Of a stretch of DNA of 64,000 nucleotides, positions 34,744 to 43,618 are shown one piece after another. The stretch lies in the NCBI GenBank assembly GCA_910579775.1, contig CAJTUE010000004.1, forward strand, positions 62,001-126,000. The letters run 5' to 3'. Origin of the DNA: an uncultured Oscillospiraceae bacterium (GTDB taxonomy: Bacteria > Bacillota > Clostridia > Oscillospirales > Oscillospiraceae). The translations under genes and the position numbers were made by a program. Under the pieces are notes generated by a model. That model was not told the DNA's origin and ran no database searches. It saw only the letters and a program-made list of their open reading frames with translations. The number at the start of each line of letters is the position of its first letter. Position 1 is the stretch's first letter.

Positions 34744-35426
34744 GCACCCTAACTATGGGGAGCCTCTTCGACGGCATCGGAGGTTTCCCCTTGGCTGCGG
34801 AGCGATACGACATTAAGCCACTTTGGGCCAGTGAGATTGAGCCGTTTCCTATGGAGGTCACAAAGCATCGGTTCCCCAGCATGGTGCATGGTGGGGATAT
34901 CACTAAGCTGAAAGGGGCAGAGCTGATTCCCGTGGACATCATCTGCGGGGGGAGTCCGTGCCAAGACCTCTCTGTGGCCGGAGCGAGAGCTGGTTTGGCG
35001 GGCGCCCGTTCCGGTCTTTTTATGGAACAAATCCGTGTTGTCAAGGAAATGAGGCAGGCAGAGAAAGAGCGCGGCCGCACCGGAGTCGATATCCGCCCCC
35101 GCTATATGGTGTGGGAAAATGTGCCGGGAGCTTTCTCCAGCGGAGAGCCCAAGGGCGAGGACTTCCGCATTGTGCTGGAGGAGATCGTTCATGTGTCCTG
35201 CCCATCAGCCTATGTGAATCATTGGTTCTCCTATGGCTGGCAGCAGGCGGGAAACATCTATGTGGGCCGAGAGTTCTCTCTGGCGTGGCGCTGCCTGGAC
35301 GCCCAATACTGGGGTGTAGCCCAGAGGAGAAAACGCATCTTTCTCGTTGCAGACTTCGCTGGCCCCACCGCTCCGTTCCTTCTCTTCGATGCCCTGCCAA
35401 AACAGGAGGTGGACGATGAAACTTGA
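34740..35426 (+). CDS. Cytosine-5 DNA methyltransferase, catalytic half (motifs I-VIII)
   Basis: A protein of 228 residues. Motif I SLFDGIGGFPLA is at the N-terminus, motif IV GGSPCQDLS with the catalytic cysteine near 72, motif VI WENVPG near 126, and motif VIII AQRRKRIFLVA near 200. The target-recognition domain and motifs IX-X are missing here and appear in the next gene. The two overlap by 11 bases in different frames, so this is a two-subunit enzyme of the M.AquI kind or the product of an old frameshift. Confidence 0.85.
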   Translation: MSTLTMGSLFDGIGGFPLAAERYDIKPLWASEIEPFPMEVTKHRFPSMVHGGDITKLKGAELIPVDIICGGSPCQDLSVAGARAGLAGARSGLFMEQIRVVKEMRQAEKERGRTGVDIRPRYMVWENVPGAFSSGEPKGEDFRIVLEEIVHVSCPSAYVNHWFSYGWQQAGNIYVGREFSLAWRCLDAQYWGVAQRRKRIFLVADFAGPTAPFLLFDALPKQEVDDET

Positions 35427-37245
35427 TCTCTACGAGGTGGATGGGCAGCTTACCTTCCTTGACCCGGAGGAATACATATGCGAGAGCTGCAAAAAGGCCA
35501 GGCGAGGTCCTACCCGCAAGGATCTCATGGAACTGGTGGCCGTACCCATCCAAGTCTTAGACCTCACCCCTGGCCACGGCGATCTGCTGGGTGACGCCCA
35601 TTGGGAGATACATTCCCCGCTGCTAGAGGACGGCACGCTCCTCAACACCGGCGTAGCACCCAGAGAACCAATCTGCTCCTCGCTGTCCAGTATTCTGGAA
35701 CCCCACCCTGACCGCAAGTATTATCTCAGCAGGACTGCCTGCCTGGGCATCCTGCGGCGGGCCGACGAGCGTGGAAAAGAACTGCCGGAGCAGCTCAAGG
35801 CGGCGCTTATGGCCCAGGCTGGGCTTGTCCCTGTTCAGGCTGCGATGGGTGGGTTGAAAGCCTACCACATCAACCAGCGAGACGAGGGCATTGACCTGGG
35901 CGGCGTGTCCGGGGCGCTTCTCGCCACCATGAATATGCAGATGCAGACCTTCGTCACTGGAGAGCCTGTGGCCTTCGCCGCCAACCAGCGGGACGAGGTG
36001 CGGGATCTCCATGACGTGGCTGGGGCGCTTGGCGCTCAACCGGGCATGAAACAGCAGACATTCATCACCGACCCCTGCCTGACCCCCTGGGATACCCAGC
36101 AAAAGCGCATTTTCCTCCCAGACGGTGTTGCCCCCACCCTGGCGGGAGCGGACGGCGGCGGTGGCCGGACCCCCGGAGGGCTGTTGTTTGCGGCCTTCTC
36201 CGCTGGAGCCGGGGCTAAAGCTGGTGGGATCGGCTACAGTGAGGAGGTCGCTCCTACCCTCAAAGGCTCCGCCAGCGGCAACTGTATGCCCTCGCTTCTT
36301 TGCCTCAATGACCAGGGTGGCGAGCGGATGGATGTGACCGTGGAGCAGACCACCACACTTCGTGCCCAGGCTGGGGGTCATCAGCCCTTGATCTGTCTGA
36401 ACGATCAGGGCGGCTCCGTCATGGAGTGTAGCGTGGAGGTTTCTGGGACCCTGCGCGCCCAAGAGCATGGGCACCAGCCGCTGGTATTTGACACCCACGG
36501 TCAGGATTGCCGCTTCCAAGGCCCCACCGATACCGCCCAGACTGTCACTGCGGCCTTCGGCATGGGCGGTGGCAATATGCCACTCATTGTGGGAGGGCAG
36601 ACGGACGAAAAGCCTCGTCCCCTTGTCTTTGAAAACCATGGCATTGACTCTCGTTATACCGGCCCCCACAAGGTCGCCCCCACAATCTCCGCCCGCGCCG
36701 GTACAGGTGGGAACAACCTTCCCTTGGTCGCCGCCCCGGAGCAGGAGGAGCCACCTGTGATCTGCATTACCGGCAACGCCATTGACCGCCAGCCCCAGAA
36801 CGGCGGCAACGGCATCGGCGTTTCCCAAGAGGGCGTCGCCTTCACGCTGACCGCCACAGATCGTCATGCGGTATTCAGTCGCCAGCGGGTAGACGTGTTC
36901 AAGTCTGGCGATGTAGTCAGCACAGAAAGTGCAAGGCAGCACAAAGATGCCACCGATTTGGTCTACCAGGCCACGGTGGGCGCCCTGACCAGCAGTGACC
37001 GCAAGGGTCCCAATAGCCAGTATGTTGGCCAAGACAAGCTTGTCGTGGAGGGCCCGCTCCTCATTCGACGCTTGACCCCGCTGGAATGTGAGCGGCTCCA
37101 GGGGTTTCCTGACCTATGGACAGCCCTCCCCGGTGCGGCGGACTCTGCCCGGTATAAGGCCCTGGGCAACAGCGTGGCCATCCCTTGCGTGGAGTTCATC
37201 ATGCGACAGATTGCTCACGCAGCGAGACTTCCGCTGGAGCTGTAG
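35416..37245 (+). CDS. Cytosine-5 methyltransferase, recognition half (repeat-rich TRD, motifs IX-X)
   Basis: A protein of 609 residues with its own ribosome site (CAGGAGG) before the ATG. The C-terminus holds motif IX (RRLTPLECERLQGFPD, about 558) and motif X (ALGNSVAIPCVEFI, about 584). Between about 130 and 530 lie some nine degenerate units of 30-40 residues, each with a variable stretch, an A-P-T-L/G-T-L-R-A core, a glycine-rich turn and P-L-V/I. This is probably an oversized target-recognition region. The first 130 residues include a CESC motif and are not recognised. It should act only with the upstream catalytic half. Confidence 0.75.
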   Translation: MKLDLYEVDGQLTFLDPEEYICESCKKARRGPTRKDLMELVAVPIQVLDLTPGHGDLLGDAHWEIHSPLLEDGTLLNTGVAPREPICSSLSSILEPHPDRKYYLSRTACLGILRRADERGKELPEQLKAALMAQAGLVPVQAAMGGLKAYHINQRDEGIDLGGVSGALLATMNMQMQTFVTGEPVAFAANQRDEVRDLHDVAGALGAQPGMKQQTFITDPCLTPWDTQQKRIFLPDGVAPTLAGADGGGGRTPGGLLFAAFSAGAGAKAGGIGYSEEVAPTLKGSASGNCMPSLLCLNDQGGERMDVTVEQTTTLRAQAGGHQPLICLNDQGGSVMECSVEVSGTLRAQEHGHQPLVFDTHGQDCRFQGPTDTAQTVTAAFGMGGGNMPLIVGGQTDEKPRPLVFENHGIDSRYTGPHKVAPTISARAGTGGNNLPLVAAPEQEEPPVICITGNAIDRQPQNGGNGIGVSQEGVAFTLTATDRHAVFSRQRVDVFKSGDVVSTESARQHKDATDLVYQATVGALTSSDRKGPNSQYVGQDKLVVEGPLLIRRLTPLECERLQGFPDLWTALPGAADSARYKALGNSVAIPCVEFIMRQIAHAARLPLEL

Positions 37246-37358
37246 CTTGTCCATTGTGCTTGGCTTTCTACGATGATCTTTGTTGGCTTTGGTGATAGCT
37301 ATTGCTAAAGCCAATCGATATACTTGCTTTGTAAATTAGGCAAGAGGAGGTGCCAACC

Positions 37359-37667
37359 ATGGCAGAGAAAACCAAAAATCTCTGCGCCCAGATTCCCGAA
37401 TCCCTGCACGGCAAGGTGCGGCAGCGGCAGGAGGAGTCCGGGCAGTCTCTCAGCGCATACATAACCGAACTTATTACCAAATTCTACGAAATGGAGGGAA
37501 AGACGATGGCAAAGGGTGATACCCGCACGGTGGCCTTCCAGGTCAGCAACGAGCTTTTTGACCGCTTCAAGGTGTACCTGGACCAGCACAACCTCAAGCA
37601 GAACGCCTTCTTCATCGACTGCATCCAGAAGGCCCTGGCCGAAAGTGCCGGTGCCGAGAACGCCTGA
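37359..37667 (+). CDS. Tandem ribbon-helix-helix DNA-binding protein
   Basis: A protein of 102 residues with two RHH-like units: residues 7-45 (NLCAQIPESLHGKVRQRQ, then QSLSAYITELI) and 55-95 (RTVAFQVSNELFDRFKVYL, then KQNAFFIDCIQKAL). AGAGGAGG precedes the ATG at 37359. A TATACT box lies 35 bases upstream without a clear -35. It is probably a regulator of the transfer genes that follow. Confidence 0.7.
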   Translation: MAEKTKNLCAQIPESLHGKVRQRQEESGQSLSAYITELITKFYEMEGKTMAKGDTRTVAFQVSNELFDRFKVYLDQHNLKQNAFFIDCIQKALAESAGAENA

Positions 37668-37677
37668 CCACATCTCA

Positions 37678-37715
37678 GAGAGGTCGCCGCAGGAGCGGCG
37701 GCCCCTCTTTTTTTG
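37678..37715 (+). terminator. Hairpin with T-run before the PrgI-like gene
   Basis: AGAGGTCGCCGC / GGCGGCCCCTCT stem (one mismatch) with a 6-base loop and seven T. The T-run runs directly into the GGAGGTG ribosome site of the next gene. Confidence 0.75.
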
Positions 37716-37726
37716 GAGGTGACCTA

Positions 37727-37990
37727 ATGTACATCTACCCCAACAACCTAAAGGCCAAGCCCAAGCTATGGCTCTGGGAGCTACGGGACATCGCCATCAT
37801 CGGCGTGGGGCTTCTCCTCTCTGTGTTCGCACTTGTCCATGGCGCGGGAATGTTCCCGCTGGTGGTCACGGTGCTATTCGCCTTCCTCGCCATCCGTGTG
37901 GAGGGCACCTGTGTGCTGGACTTCATCCACTACGCCGCGGACTTCCTGTTTTTGAAACAGCAGTATTACGAATGGAGGGATACCCCTTGA
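37727..37990 (+). CDS. PrgI-like membrane protein of the transfer system
   Basis: A protein of 87 residues with two hydrophobic helices (about 25-45 and 46-62) and a conserved end FLFLKQQYYEWR. It fits the PrgI/TcpE-like small proteins found immediately before VirB4 in Gram-positive conjugation clusters. GGAGGTG precedes the ATG. Its TGA stop overlaps the TTG start of the next gene. Confidence 0.72.
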   Translation: MYIYPNNLKAKPKLWLWELRDIAIIGVGLLLSVFALVHGAGMFPLVVTVLFAFLAIRVEGTCVLDFIHYAADFLFLKQQYYEWRDTP

Positions 37991-38622
37991 CCCGCAAGCA
38001 AAAGCAAGCCCTGCGCCAGCGGCAGTCCACCCGCCAGCTCATGGGCATTGGTCAGCTCACCGAACACGGCGTAAAGGTCGCCGGTGGTGAGCTGGTTTTT
38101 TATCTCGTCCGGCCCGACAACCTCTCCGTCCTCTCCCCGGAGGGGGTCCGGGAGCGTGTGCGCGCTCTGAGCGACCTGCTCCGGGCCTCCTCGGAGGTGG
38201 TCATGGTGGCGGTGGACTCCCGTGAGTCCTTCCAGCACAACAAGGACTACTACCGGGCGAGGCTGGAGACGGAAACGATCCCGGCCATCCGAGAGCTTCT
38301 CCGGCAGGACATGGAGCATCTGGACAGCATCCAGTCGGGGACGGCCTCCTCCCGCGAGTTCGCCCTCCTCATCCGCATGGATACCCAGGCCGCCGCCGAT
38401 CCCGCCCAACTTGCCCAGGTGGAGAAGCGCATCCACAGCCACGGTTTCCGGGTGCGGCTTGCCGGGGAGCAGGATATCAAGCGGATCCTGGCGGTCTACT
38501 ACCAGCAGGACGCCTTTACCGATGTGTTCGACAATTATGACGGAGAAAGCGAGGTGAAACGCCGTGGCAAAGAAACCGCAGAAGAAGAAAAAGGCGCCGA
38601 CCAGACCCGGCCCGGAGAATAA
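37987..38622 (+). CDS. VirB4 N-terminal-like protein
   Basis: A protein of 211 residues starting at TTG (37987) with GGAGGG seven bases upstream, coupled to the PrgI-like gene. The opening LTRKQKQALRQRQSTRQLMGIGQLTEHG and the following beta-rich stretch resemble the N-terminal domain of VirB4/TrbE ATPases. It overlaps the VirB4 ATPase gene by 59 bases in another frame. The two lengths add up to a normal VirB4. Confidence 0.65.
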   Translation: MTRKQKQALRQRQSTRQLMGIGQLTEHGVKVAGGELVFYLVRPDNLSVLSPEGVRERVRALSDLLRASSEVVMVAVDSRESFQHNKDYYRARLETETIPAIRELLRQDMEHLDSIQSGTASSREFALLIRMDTQAAADPAQLAQVEKRIHSHGFRVRLAGEQDIKRILAVYYQQDAFTDVFDNYDGESEVKRRGKETAEEEKGADQTRPGE

Positions 38623-40402
38623 GCCCAAGGATTTCTTGGACATGATCGCCCCCACCGCCGTCCGTTTCAACACGGACGGCTTTATTCTGGGCAGCACTTA
38701 CCGCTGCGTACTGGCCCTGCGGAGCTACCCCACCAGCACCGAGGAGCTGGCCCTCCTCCGTCACCTGGGGGAAAAGAGTGGCGTGACCCTGCGGGTCTAC
38801 GCTCGGAAGGTCACCGCCGCCGAGGAGAACGCCATCCTCCACAATGCCAGCAGCAAGAGCCGCATGGAGCGGAGCAACACCGACAACCTCAAGCAGAGCG
38901 TCACCGCCGAGGCCAACCTCCAGGACGTGGTCACCCTCATCACCACCATGCAGCGCAACCAAGAGCCTCTGGTCCACTGCGCCGTCTTTCTGGAGCTGGC
39001 TGCCCAGAGTCCAGACGCCCTGCAAGTGCTGAAGGACGAGGTCATGGCCGAGCTGACCCGCTCGAAGCTGGGCGTGGACAATGTCCTCCTGCGCCAGCGG
39101 GAGGGCTTCCAGTCCTCCAATCCGGCTGGAGCCAACGCCTTCGGGAGCCTCTTTGAGCGTGTCCTGCCCGCCGCTTCGGTGGGCAATCTGTACCCCTTCA
39201 ACCACAGCGGTAAGACCGACCCCAAGGGCTTCTACATTGGCAGGGACAAGTTTGGCTCCAACATTCTGGTAGACATGGAGCGCCGAGCCGAGGACAAGAC
39301 CACCGGCAGTGCCCTCATTCTGGGCAACTCCGGCCAGGGCAAGAGCTACCTCCTCAAGTTGCTCATCTGCAACATTCTGGAGAGCGGCAAGAGCGTCATT
39401 GCCTTCGACCCGGAGCATGAGCTTGCAGACATGGCCCACAACCTGGGCGGCAGCTATGTTGACCTCATGGGTGGGCAGTGCCGGATCAACCCCCTGGAAC
39501 CCAAGCTCTGGGACGTGGACGGCGAGGAGGATCCCGAGGCTCCGGCACCCTTCCGCCAGAAAACCCTGCTCTCCCAGCACATCTCCTTCCTCAAAGACTT
39601 CTTCCGCTCCTACAAGAGCTTCTCCGACCTGCACATTGACGCCATTGAACTGCTGGTGGAGCGGCTCTACGCCAAGTGGGGGATGAGCGACGTCACGGAC
39701 TTCTCCAAGGTCAGCCCCGGTGAGTATCCCATCCTCTCCGACCTATACGAGCTGATGGAGAGCGTCTATGAGAACTACGACAGAGAGGAAAAACCACTGT
39801 TTACCAGGGGAATGCTCCAAGAGATCCTCCTTGGCCTCCACTCCATGTGCAAGGGCGCCGAGTCCCGGTTTTTCAACGGACACACCAATATCGGCTCCGG
39901 GCGGTTCGTGGTCTTCGGCGTCAAGGGCCTCCTCCAGAGCAGCGGCAACGTCAAAAACGCCATGCTGTTCAATGTCCTGTCCTACTTCTCCAACCAGCTC
40001 CTGTCGGTGGGCAACACGGTGGCCACCCTGGACGAGCTGCACGTCTGGCTCTCCAACAAGGTGGCCATTGAGTATATCCGCAACGTCCTCAAGCGGGCTC
40101 GGAAGCAGGACTCCAGCCTGATGCTGGCCAGCCAGAACTTGGAGGACTTCATGCTCCCTGGCGTGGCCGAGCTGACCAAGCCCTTGTTCGCCATTCCCAC
40201 CCACCAATTCCTGTTCAACGCTGGCTCCATCGACAAAAGGCTCTACATGGACAGCCTCCAACTGGAGGAGTCCGAGTATGAGCTCATCCGCTACCCCCAG
40301 CGGGGCGTATGCCTCTACAAGTGCGGCAACGAGCGGTATCTGTTGGAGGTCAAGGCTCCGGATTATAAGGCCGCACTCTTCGGAAAGGCCGGTGGGCGAT
40401 AA
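38564..40402 (+). CDS. VirB4/TrbE-type conjugation ATPase
   Basis: A protein of 612 residues, short for VirB4, starting at GTG (38564). Walker A GNSGQGKSYLLKLL is near 255, FDPEHE follows, and Walker B VATLDELHVW is near 488 with SLMLASQNLEDF after it. VirB4 powers assembly of the type IV secretion channel at the inner membrane. The lysine-rich N-terminus replaces the usual N-terminal domain, which seems to be encoded by the preceding gene. Its stop overlaps the next start (TAATG). Confidence 0.92.
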   Translation: MAKKPQKKKKAPTRPGPENKPKDFLDMIAPTAVRFNTDGFILGSTYRCVLALRSYPTSTEELALLRHLGEKSGVTLRVYARKVTAAEENAILHNASSKSRMERSNTDNLKQSVTAEANLQDVVTLITTMQRNQEPLVHCAVFLELAAQSPDALQVLKDEVMAELTRSKLGVDNVLLRQREGFQSSNPAGANAFGSLFERVLPAASVGNLYPFNHSGKTDPKGFYIGRDKFGSNILVDMERRAEDKTTGSALILGNSGQGKSYLLKLLICNILESGKSVIAFDPEHELADMAHNLGGSYVDLMGGQCRINPLEPKLWDVDGEEDPEAPAPFRQKTLLSQHISFLKDFFRSYKSFSDLHIDAIELLVERLYAKWGMSDVTDFSKVSPGEYPILSDLYELMESVYENYDREEKPLFTRGMLQEILLGLHSMCKGAESRFFNGHTNIGSGRFVVFGVKGLLQSSGNVKNAMLFNVLSYFSNQLLSVGNTVATLDELHVWLSNKVAIEYIRNVLKRARKQDSSLMLASQNLEDFMLPGVAELTKPLFAIPTHQFLFNAGSIDKRLYMDSLQLEESEYELIRYPQRGVCLYKCGNERYLLEVKAPDYKAALFGKAGGR

Positions 40403-41580
40403 TGAGCGCCGCCGCAACCGCTCTGGTCAAGGCCGCCATCGCCCTCTTCACCGACCCCAAAGCACGAAAGGCCTTCGGTTGGATCCTTGTGGCCATCTTT
40501 TCGCCTGTGATCCTGCTGATAGCTTTCCTCTGCTCCCTTGGCTCCGGGGCAGCCCAGCACAACAACGCCATGGTGGATTATAGCTTTTATAGCGCAGACT
40601 ACACCGGCGAGGTTCCCGCCGAGTTTGAGGAGCAGATGACCTTCATTCGAACTTCTTTTTCCTCTCTGGATTCGGCGGTGGCCTCTGTCAACGCCACAGC
40701 TGAAGCAAGCGGTCTTGACCCTATCCAGGTCAAGGCCGCTTACCTTGTCCTCTGCTCCGAGGGGCAAATGTCCCCCGAAGCCTTCGTCAACTACTTTTAC
40801 ACCACCGAGCAGCGGACAAGGACCGTATATGCGGCCAACGAGGGCGGCGAGGTGGTATCGTCAACGGAAACCTATACGGTGACCGTCCCCAGATCCTTGT
40901 CCTCCGCTTATTCCAGTCTCAGTATCGCTCTGGGGCAGGACATCACCTCAGAGGAGAAACTGTACGTCCAGGACGTCTATACCAAGATTGCCGGGAAAGG
41001 TGGCGAGGACTATGAGGGCAGCTTCCTCCGGGGCAGCGACCCCAGTGTGGAGCTGGACGTGTCCACCTTCACCGATCCCAGCACAAAAAACGCCCACGAC
41101 CTGGTAGCCTACGCCAACCACGCCTGGGAGTCAGGCTGGGGCTATGTGTGGGGCACCTACGGCCACGTCCTCACCGAGTCCCTGCTGAACAGCAAGCTCC
41201 AGCAGTACCCGGACGGTGTGGGCAAGTACGAGGACTTCATCCGAGCCAACTGGCTGGATAGCCGGACCACCGACTGCGTGGGGCTCATCAAGGGCTATGG
41301 CTGGCTCGACCCTGACAGCCTGACCATCAAGTACGGTACCAACGGGATGCCTGATATCGGCGCCAACACCATGTACCACAACGCCACCGTCAGCGGCCCG
41401 ATCACTACCATCCCCGAAACCCCCGGCCTCGCGGTCTGGATGGACGGCCACATCGGGGTCTATATCGGCGGCGGCGAGGTCATTGAGGCCAGCGGCACCA
41501 AAATTGGCGTGGTCAAGACCCAACTGGCTGGCCGAGGCTGGACCCACTGGCTGAAGGTGCCGTACATCAACTACGATTAG
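40402..41580 (+). CDS. Membrane-anchored NlpC/P60-like cell-wall hydrolase
   Basis: A protein of 392 residues with a single transmembrane helix near 25-48. The C-terminal domain is a cysteine peptidase with Cys in TTDCVGLIKGYGW (about 290) and His in MDGHIGVYIGGGEVIEA (about 349). In conjugation clusters such proteins open peptidoglycan for the channel, the VirB1 role. It is immediately downstream of VirB4. Confidence 0.85.
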   Translation: MSAAATALVKAAIALFTDPKARKAFGWILVAIFSPVILLIAFLCSLGSGAAQHNNAMVDYSFYSADYTGEVPAEFEEQMTFIRTSFSSLDSAVASVNATAEASGLDPIQVKAAYLVLCSEGQMSPEAFVNYFYTTEQRTRTVYAANEGGEVVSSTETYTVTVPRSLSSAYSSLSIALGQDITSEEKLYVQDVYTKIAGKGGEDYEGSFLRGSDPSVELDVSTFTDPSTKNAHDLVAYANHAWESGWGYVWGTYGHVLTESLLNSKLQQYPDGVGKYEDFIRANWLDSRTTDCVGLIKGYGWLDPDSLTIKYGTNGMPDIGANTMYHNATVSGPITTIPETPGLAVWMDGHIGVYIGGGEVIEASGTKIGVVKTQLAGRGWTHWLKVPYINYD

Positions 41581-41591
41581 GAGGACAGAAG

Positions 41592-41864
41592 ATGAACAAA
41601 GTGCCCCTGACGTTCTCCTTTGAGGAGGACAAGCTGGAGGCCATGGAGGTCTTTCTCAAAAAGGAAGGCTCCAGCATCCAGAAAAAGATGGAGGAAACCC
41701 TGAAAAAGCTTTACGAGGAGGTGGTACCGGAGCCGGTACGGGAGTTTGTGGACGCCAAGGCTGGCGGCAAGCCCAAGCGTCCTGCACCGTCTCCCAAGCC
41801 GAAGCCCACCCCCAAGGCCAAATCTGAACCGGGAAAGGAAGCTGCGCCCCATGAACTGTCGTGA
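41592..41864 (+). CDS. DUF6103-like small protein
   Basis: A protein of 90 residues. The first 60 (VPLTFSFEEDKLEAMEVFLKK, then a helix ending VPEPVREFVDAKAGG) fit a conserved ICE family, followed by a proline/lysine-rich tail. AGGAGG precedes the ATG. Function unknown. Confidence 0.65.
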   Translation: MNKVPLTFSFEEDKLEAMEVFLKKEGSSIQKKMEETLKKLYEEVVPEPVREFVDAKAGGKPKRPAPSPKPKPTPKAKSEPGKEAAPHELS

Positions 41865-42894
41865 TATTACCGTCTATCTGGATGAACGCTGGTGCGCTGC
41901 TCTGGAGACCCAGAGCGGCAAGACCGTGGAAACCCTGCTGACTGAGCAGATGGATGCCCTCATCCAGCAGCTCCCCAAGGAACAGCGGGAGCGCATCACC
42001 CAAGAACTCCGCCAAGAGGATCAGAAGCAGGCACAGGAGGCCGAGGCCAACCGTCACTTCTCTATCACCCGCATCACCGAGAATGGCGAGCCCAGGTACT
42101 GTCTCTTGGAGCGTGGAGAAATCATGTTCCAGACCGCTCTACGGCTGCGCCGCTATCTCCGGGGCGAGCTGAATGACCCCTCCCAATTCTATGGGGACGC
42201 CGCTCCCATTCCCCAGGAGGAGATGGAACGGTACGCCGCCGAGCTGCTCCGTGGCTCCCCCAGAGTCGTGGGCATCTACGACATCGACCTGGATGCCGGG
42301 GAGGTCTACACCTTGGATCCTGATAAGGGCTGGCGGGGCTACCAGATCAAGGACGTCAGCACGGCAGTCTACTTCGCCACCAAGAGGGAGTCGGATGACT
42401 GGATCGCCAAGCGCAGCCGCTTCAATCAGCGGCTGGCAGAAAAGGAAATGCCCAGTCCTGACCGCCGGATTAGTATTCGAGGCCATGAATCACTCCCTGT
42501 GGACGTTCTCTGCTTTGCTGACGATATTCAGCAACTTGACCATATGCAGAATTTCTGTATCCCCCTCTCTTTTGACACCGACAAGGTCCTTGGTTTCCAT
42601 GTAGACCTCAATGACGGTTTTCCAAATGTCTACGCAAATTACGATATGAGAAAGGGATGTGTCTGCGAAACACTGAGGGTCTACCTATGGAACAAAAGCA
42701 GCGGAATGCCGCTGGAGTGTGAATACCGCCTCTCCCCAGAGGAGCAGGACGCCCTCCGTGTCAAAATGGACGGCTACTGCATGGAGCAGATGGGCATTTC
42801 TCTGGAAACGGCCAGGGAGCAGTATCTGGCCGAGGAGCAGAGCCAAGCAGCCCAGGAGTCTCCACAACAGACCGGCCCCACCCTCCAGATGTGA
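41851..42894 (+). CDS. ICE protein with DUF6329-like C-terminus (unknown function)
   Basis: A protein of 347 residues overlapping the previous gene by 14 bases. The opening (DITVYLDERWCAALETQSGKT) resembles the start of its neighbour's fold. The end (NVYANYDMRKGCVCETLRVYL, then EYRLSPEEQDALRVKMDGYC) looks like a conserved ICE domain. No catalytic motif is seen. It ends GPTLQM, a shared tail. Confidence 0.62.
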   Translation: MNCRDITVYLDERWCAALETQSGKTVETLLTEQMDALIQQLPKEQRERITQELRQEDQKQAQEAEANRHFSITRITENGEPRYCLLERGEIMFQTALRLRRYLRGELNDPSQFYGDAAPIPQEEMERYAAELLRGSPRVVGIYDIDLDAGEVYTLDPDKGWRGYQIKDVSTAVYFATKRESDDWIAKRSRFNQRLAEKEMPSPDRRISIRGHESLPVDVLCFADDIQQLDHMQNFCIPLSFDTDKVLGFHVDLNDGFPNVYANYDMRKGCVCETLRVYLWNKSSGMPLECEYRLSPEEQDALRVKMDGYCMEQMGISLETAREQYLAEEQSQAAQESPQQTGPTLQM

Positions 42895-43041
42895 CAGGTA
42901 GTCCCTAACACACCCTTTGTTGGCTTTCGCCAGATTGGACCCTGCATTTTTGTTCCCTCTGGTGAATAGCTTTGCGACCCGGTCTGTGGCATTGTGTTTA
43001 CAGGCGCACGAAGCGCCAATTCAATAACGGAGGTAAGTAAT

Positions 43042-43452
43042 ATGGAACTGGAAAGAGCCCAGGAACTCCAGCAGAACATCGCTGGCGAGGCGCTGGCAAT
43101 GCTGTCGCTGGGATCGGACAACGTGGTCAAGTACGAGCAGACCATCCAGCTCATCGGAAGCACCTGCGGTATCCCTACGGAGGACACCAACACCCTGCTG
43201 GCCCTAATTGGGCGAGGAAAGGCCAGCCCGGAGAAAATCGACTCCGGGGAGATCACCCTGCCCAGAGCAGACGGAAAACCAAAGGACGTCATGGCCAACT
43301 GGACTGCCCAAGACACCTTCTGGGTCATGATGGATTTGTTCCAAGTGGCTATCGTCACCCCCACCCAAGAGGACCGCGAAATCCTATATGGGATGGTGGA
43401 GGAGCTCATCGCCACCCAGAATTTCGAGGACTGGCTTAACCCGAAGGGTTGA
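43042..43452 (+). CDS. ICE protein of unknown function
   Basis: An acidic protein of 136 residues, not recognised and mostly helical, with no signal or membrane segment. CGGAGGTAAG precedes the ATG. The 147 bases before it contain TTTGTTGGCTTT, a 12-mer also found before the RHH gene at 37359; no function is claimed for it. Confidence 0.65.
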   Translation: MELERAQELQQNIAGEALAMLSLGSDNVVKYEQTIQLIGSTCGIPTEDTNTLLALIGRGKASPEKIDSGEITLPRADGKPKDVMANWTAQDTFWVMMDLFQVAIVTPTQEDREILYGMVEELIATQNFEDWLNPKG

Positions 43453-43486
43453 CCAACCTCCGTCCTCGCAAGGAAAAGCCCAAACC

Positions 43487-43512
43487 GCCGCCCTGTGGAA
43501 ACACAGGGCGGC
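43487..43512 (+). other. GNRA-capped hairpin
   Basis: GCCGCCCTGTG / CACAGGGCGGC, 11 bp, closed by a GAAA tetraloop. There is no T-run. It may protect the 3' end of the upstream mRNA. Confidence 0.6.
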
Positions 43513-43539
43513 AACCTTATTCCATCCTTAAACTTCCAT

Positions 43540-43578
43540 CGAACAACTGTTGCATTTCCTTTTCGAGTCTGCTACAAT
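43540..43578 (+). promoter_or_regulatory. LexA-like box and promoter of the polymerase gene
   Basis: TTGCAT (43550-43555), a 17-base spacer and TACAAT (43573-43578). CGAACAACTGTTGC (43540-43553) overlaps the -35 and matches the Firmicutes LexA/DinR box GAAC-N4-GTTC at all but one base, so SOS control is likely. Confidence 0.65.
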
Positions 43579-43618
43579 GGGGGTATCCTATCCCAGAGAA
43601 GAAAAGGAGGCGCAGGAC

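Noticed and set aside
35416..37245. Repeats in the methylase recognition gene taken as a CRISPR-like array
   Set aside because: The repeats are degenerate, in frame and of protein origin; there are no identical direct repeats with uniform spacers.
37278..42930. TTTGTTGGCTTT shared before the genes at 37359 and 43042
   Set aside because: Only 12 bases match and the surroundings diverge; two copies are not enough to claim a regulatory motif.
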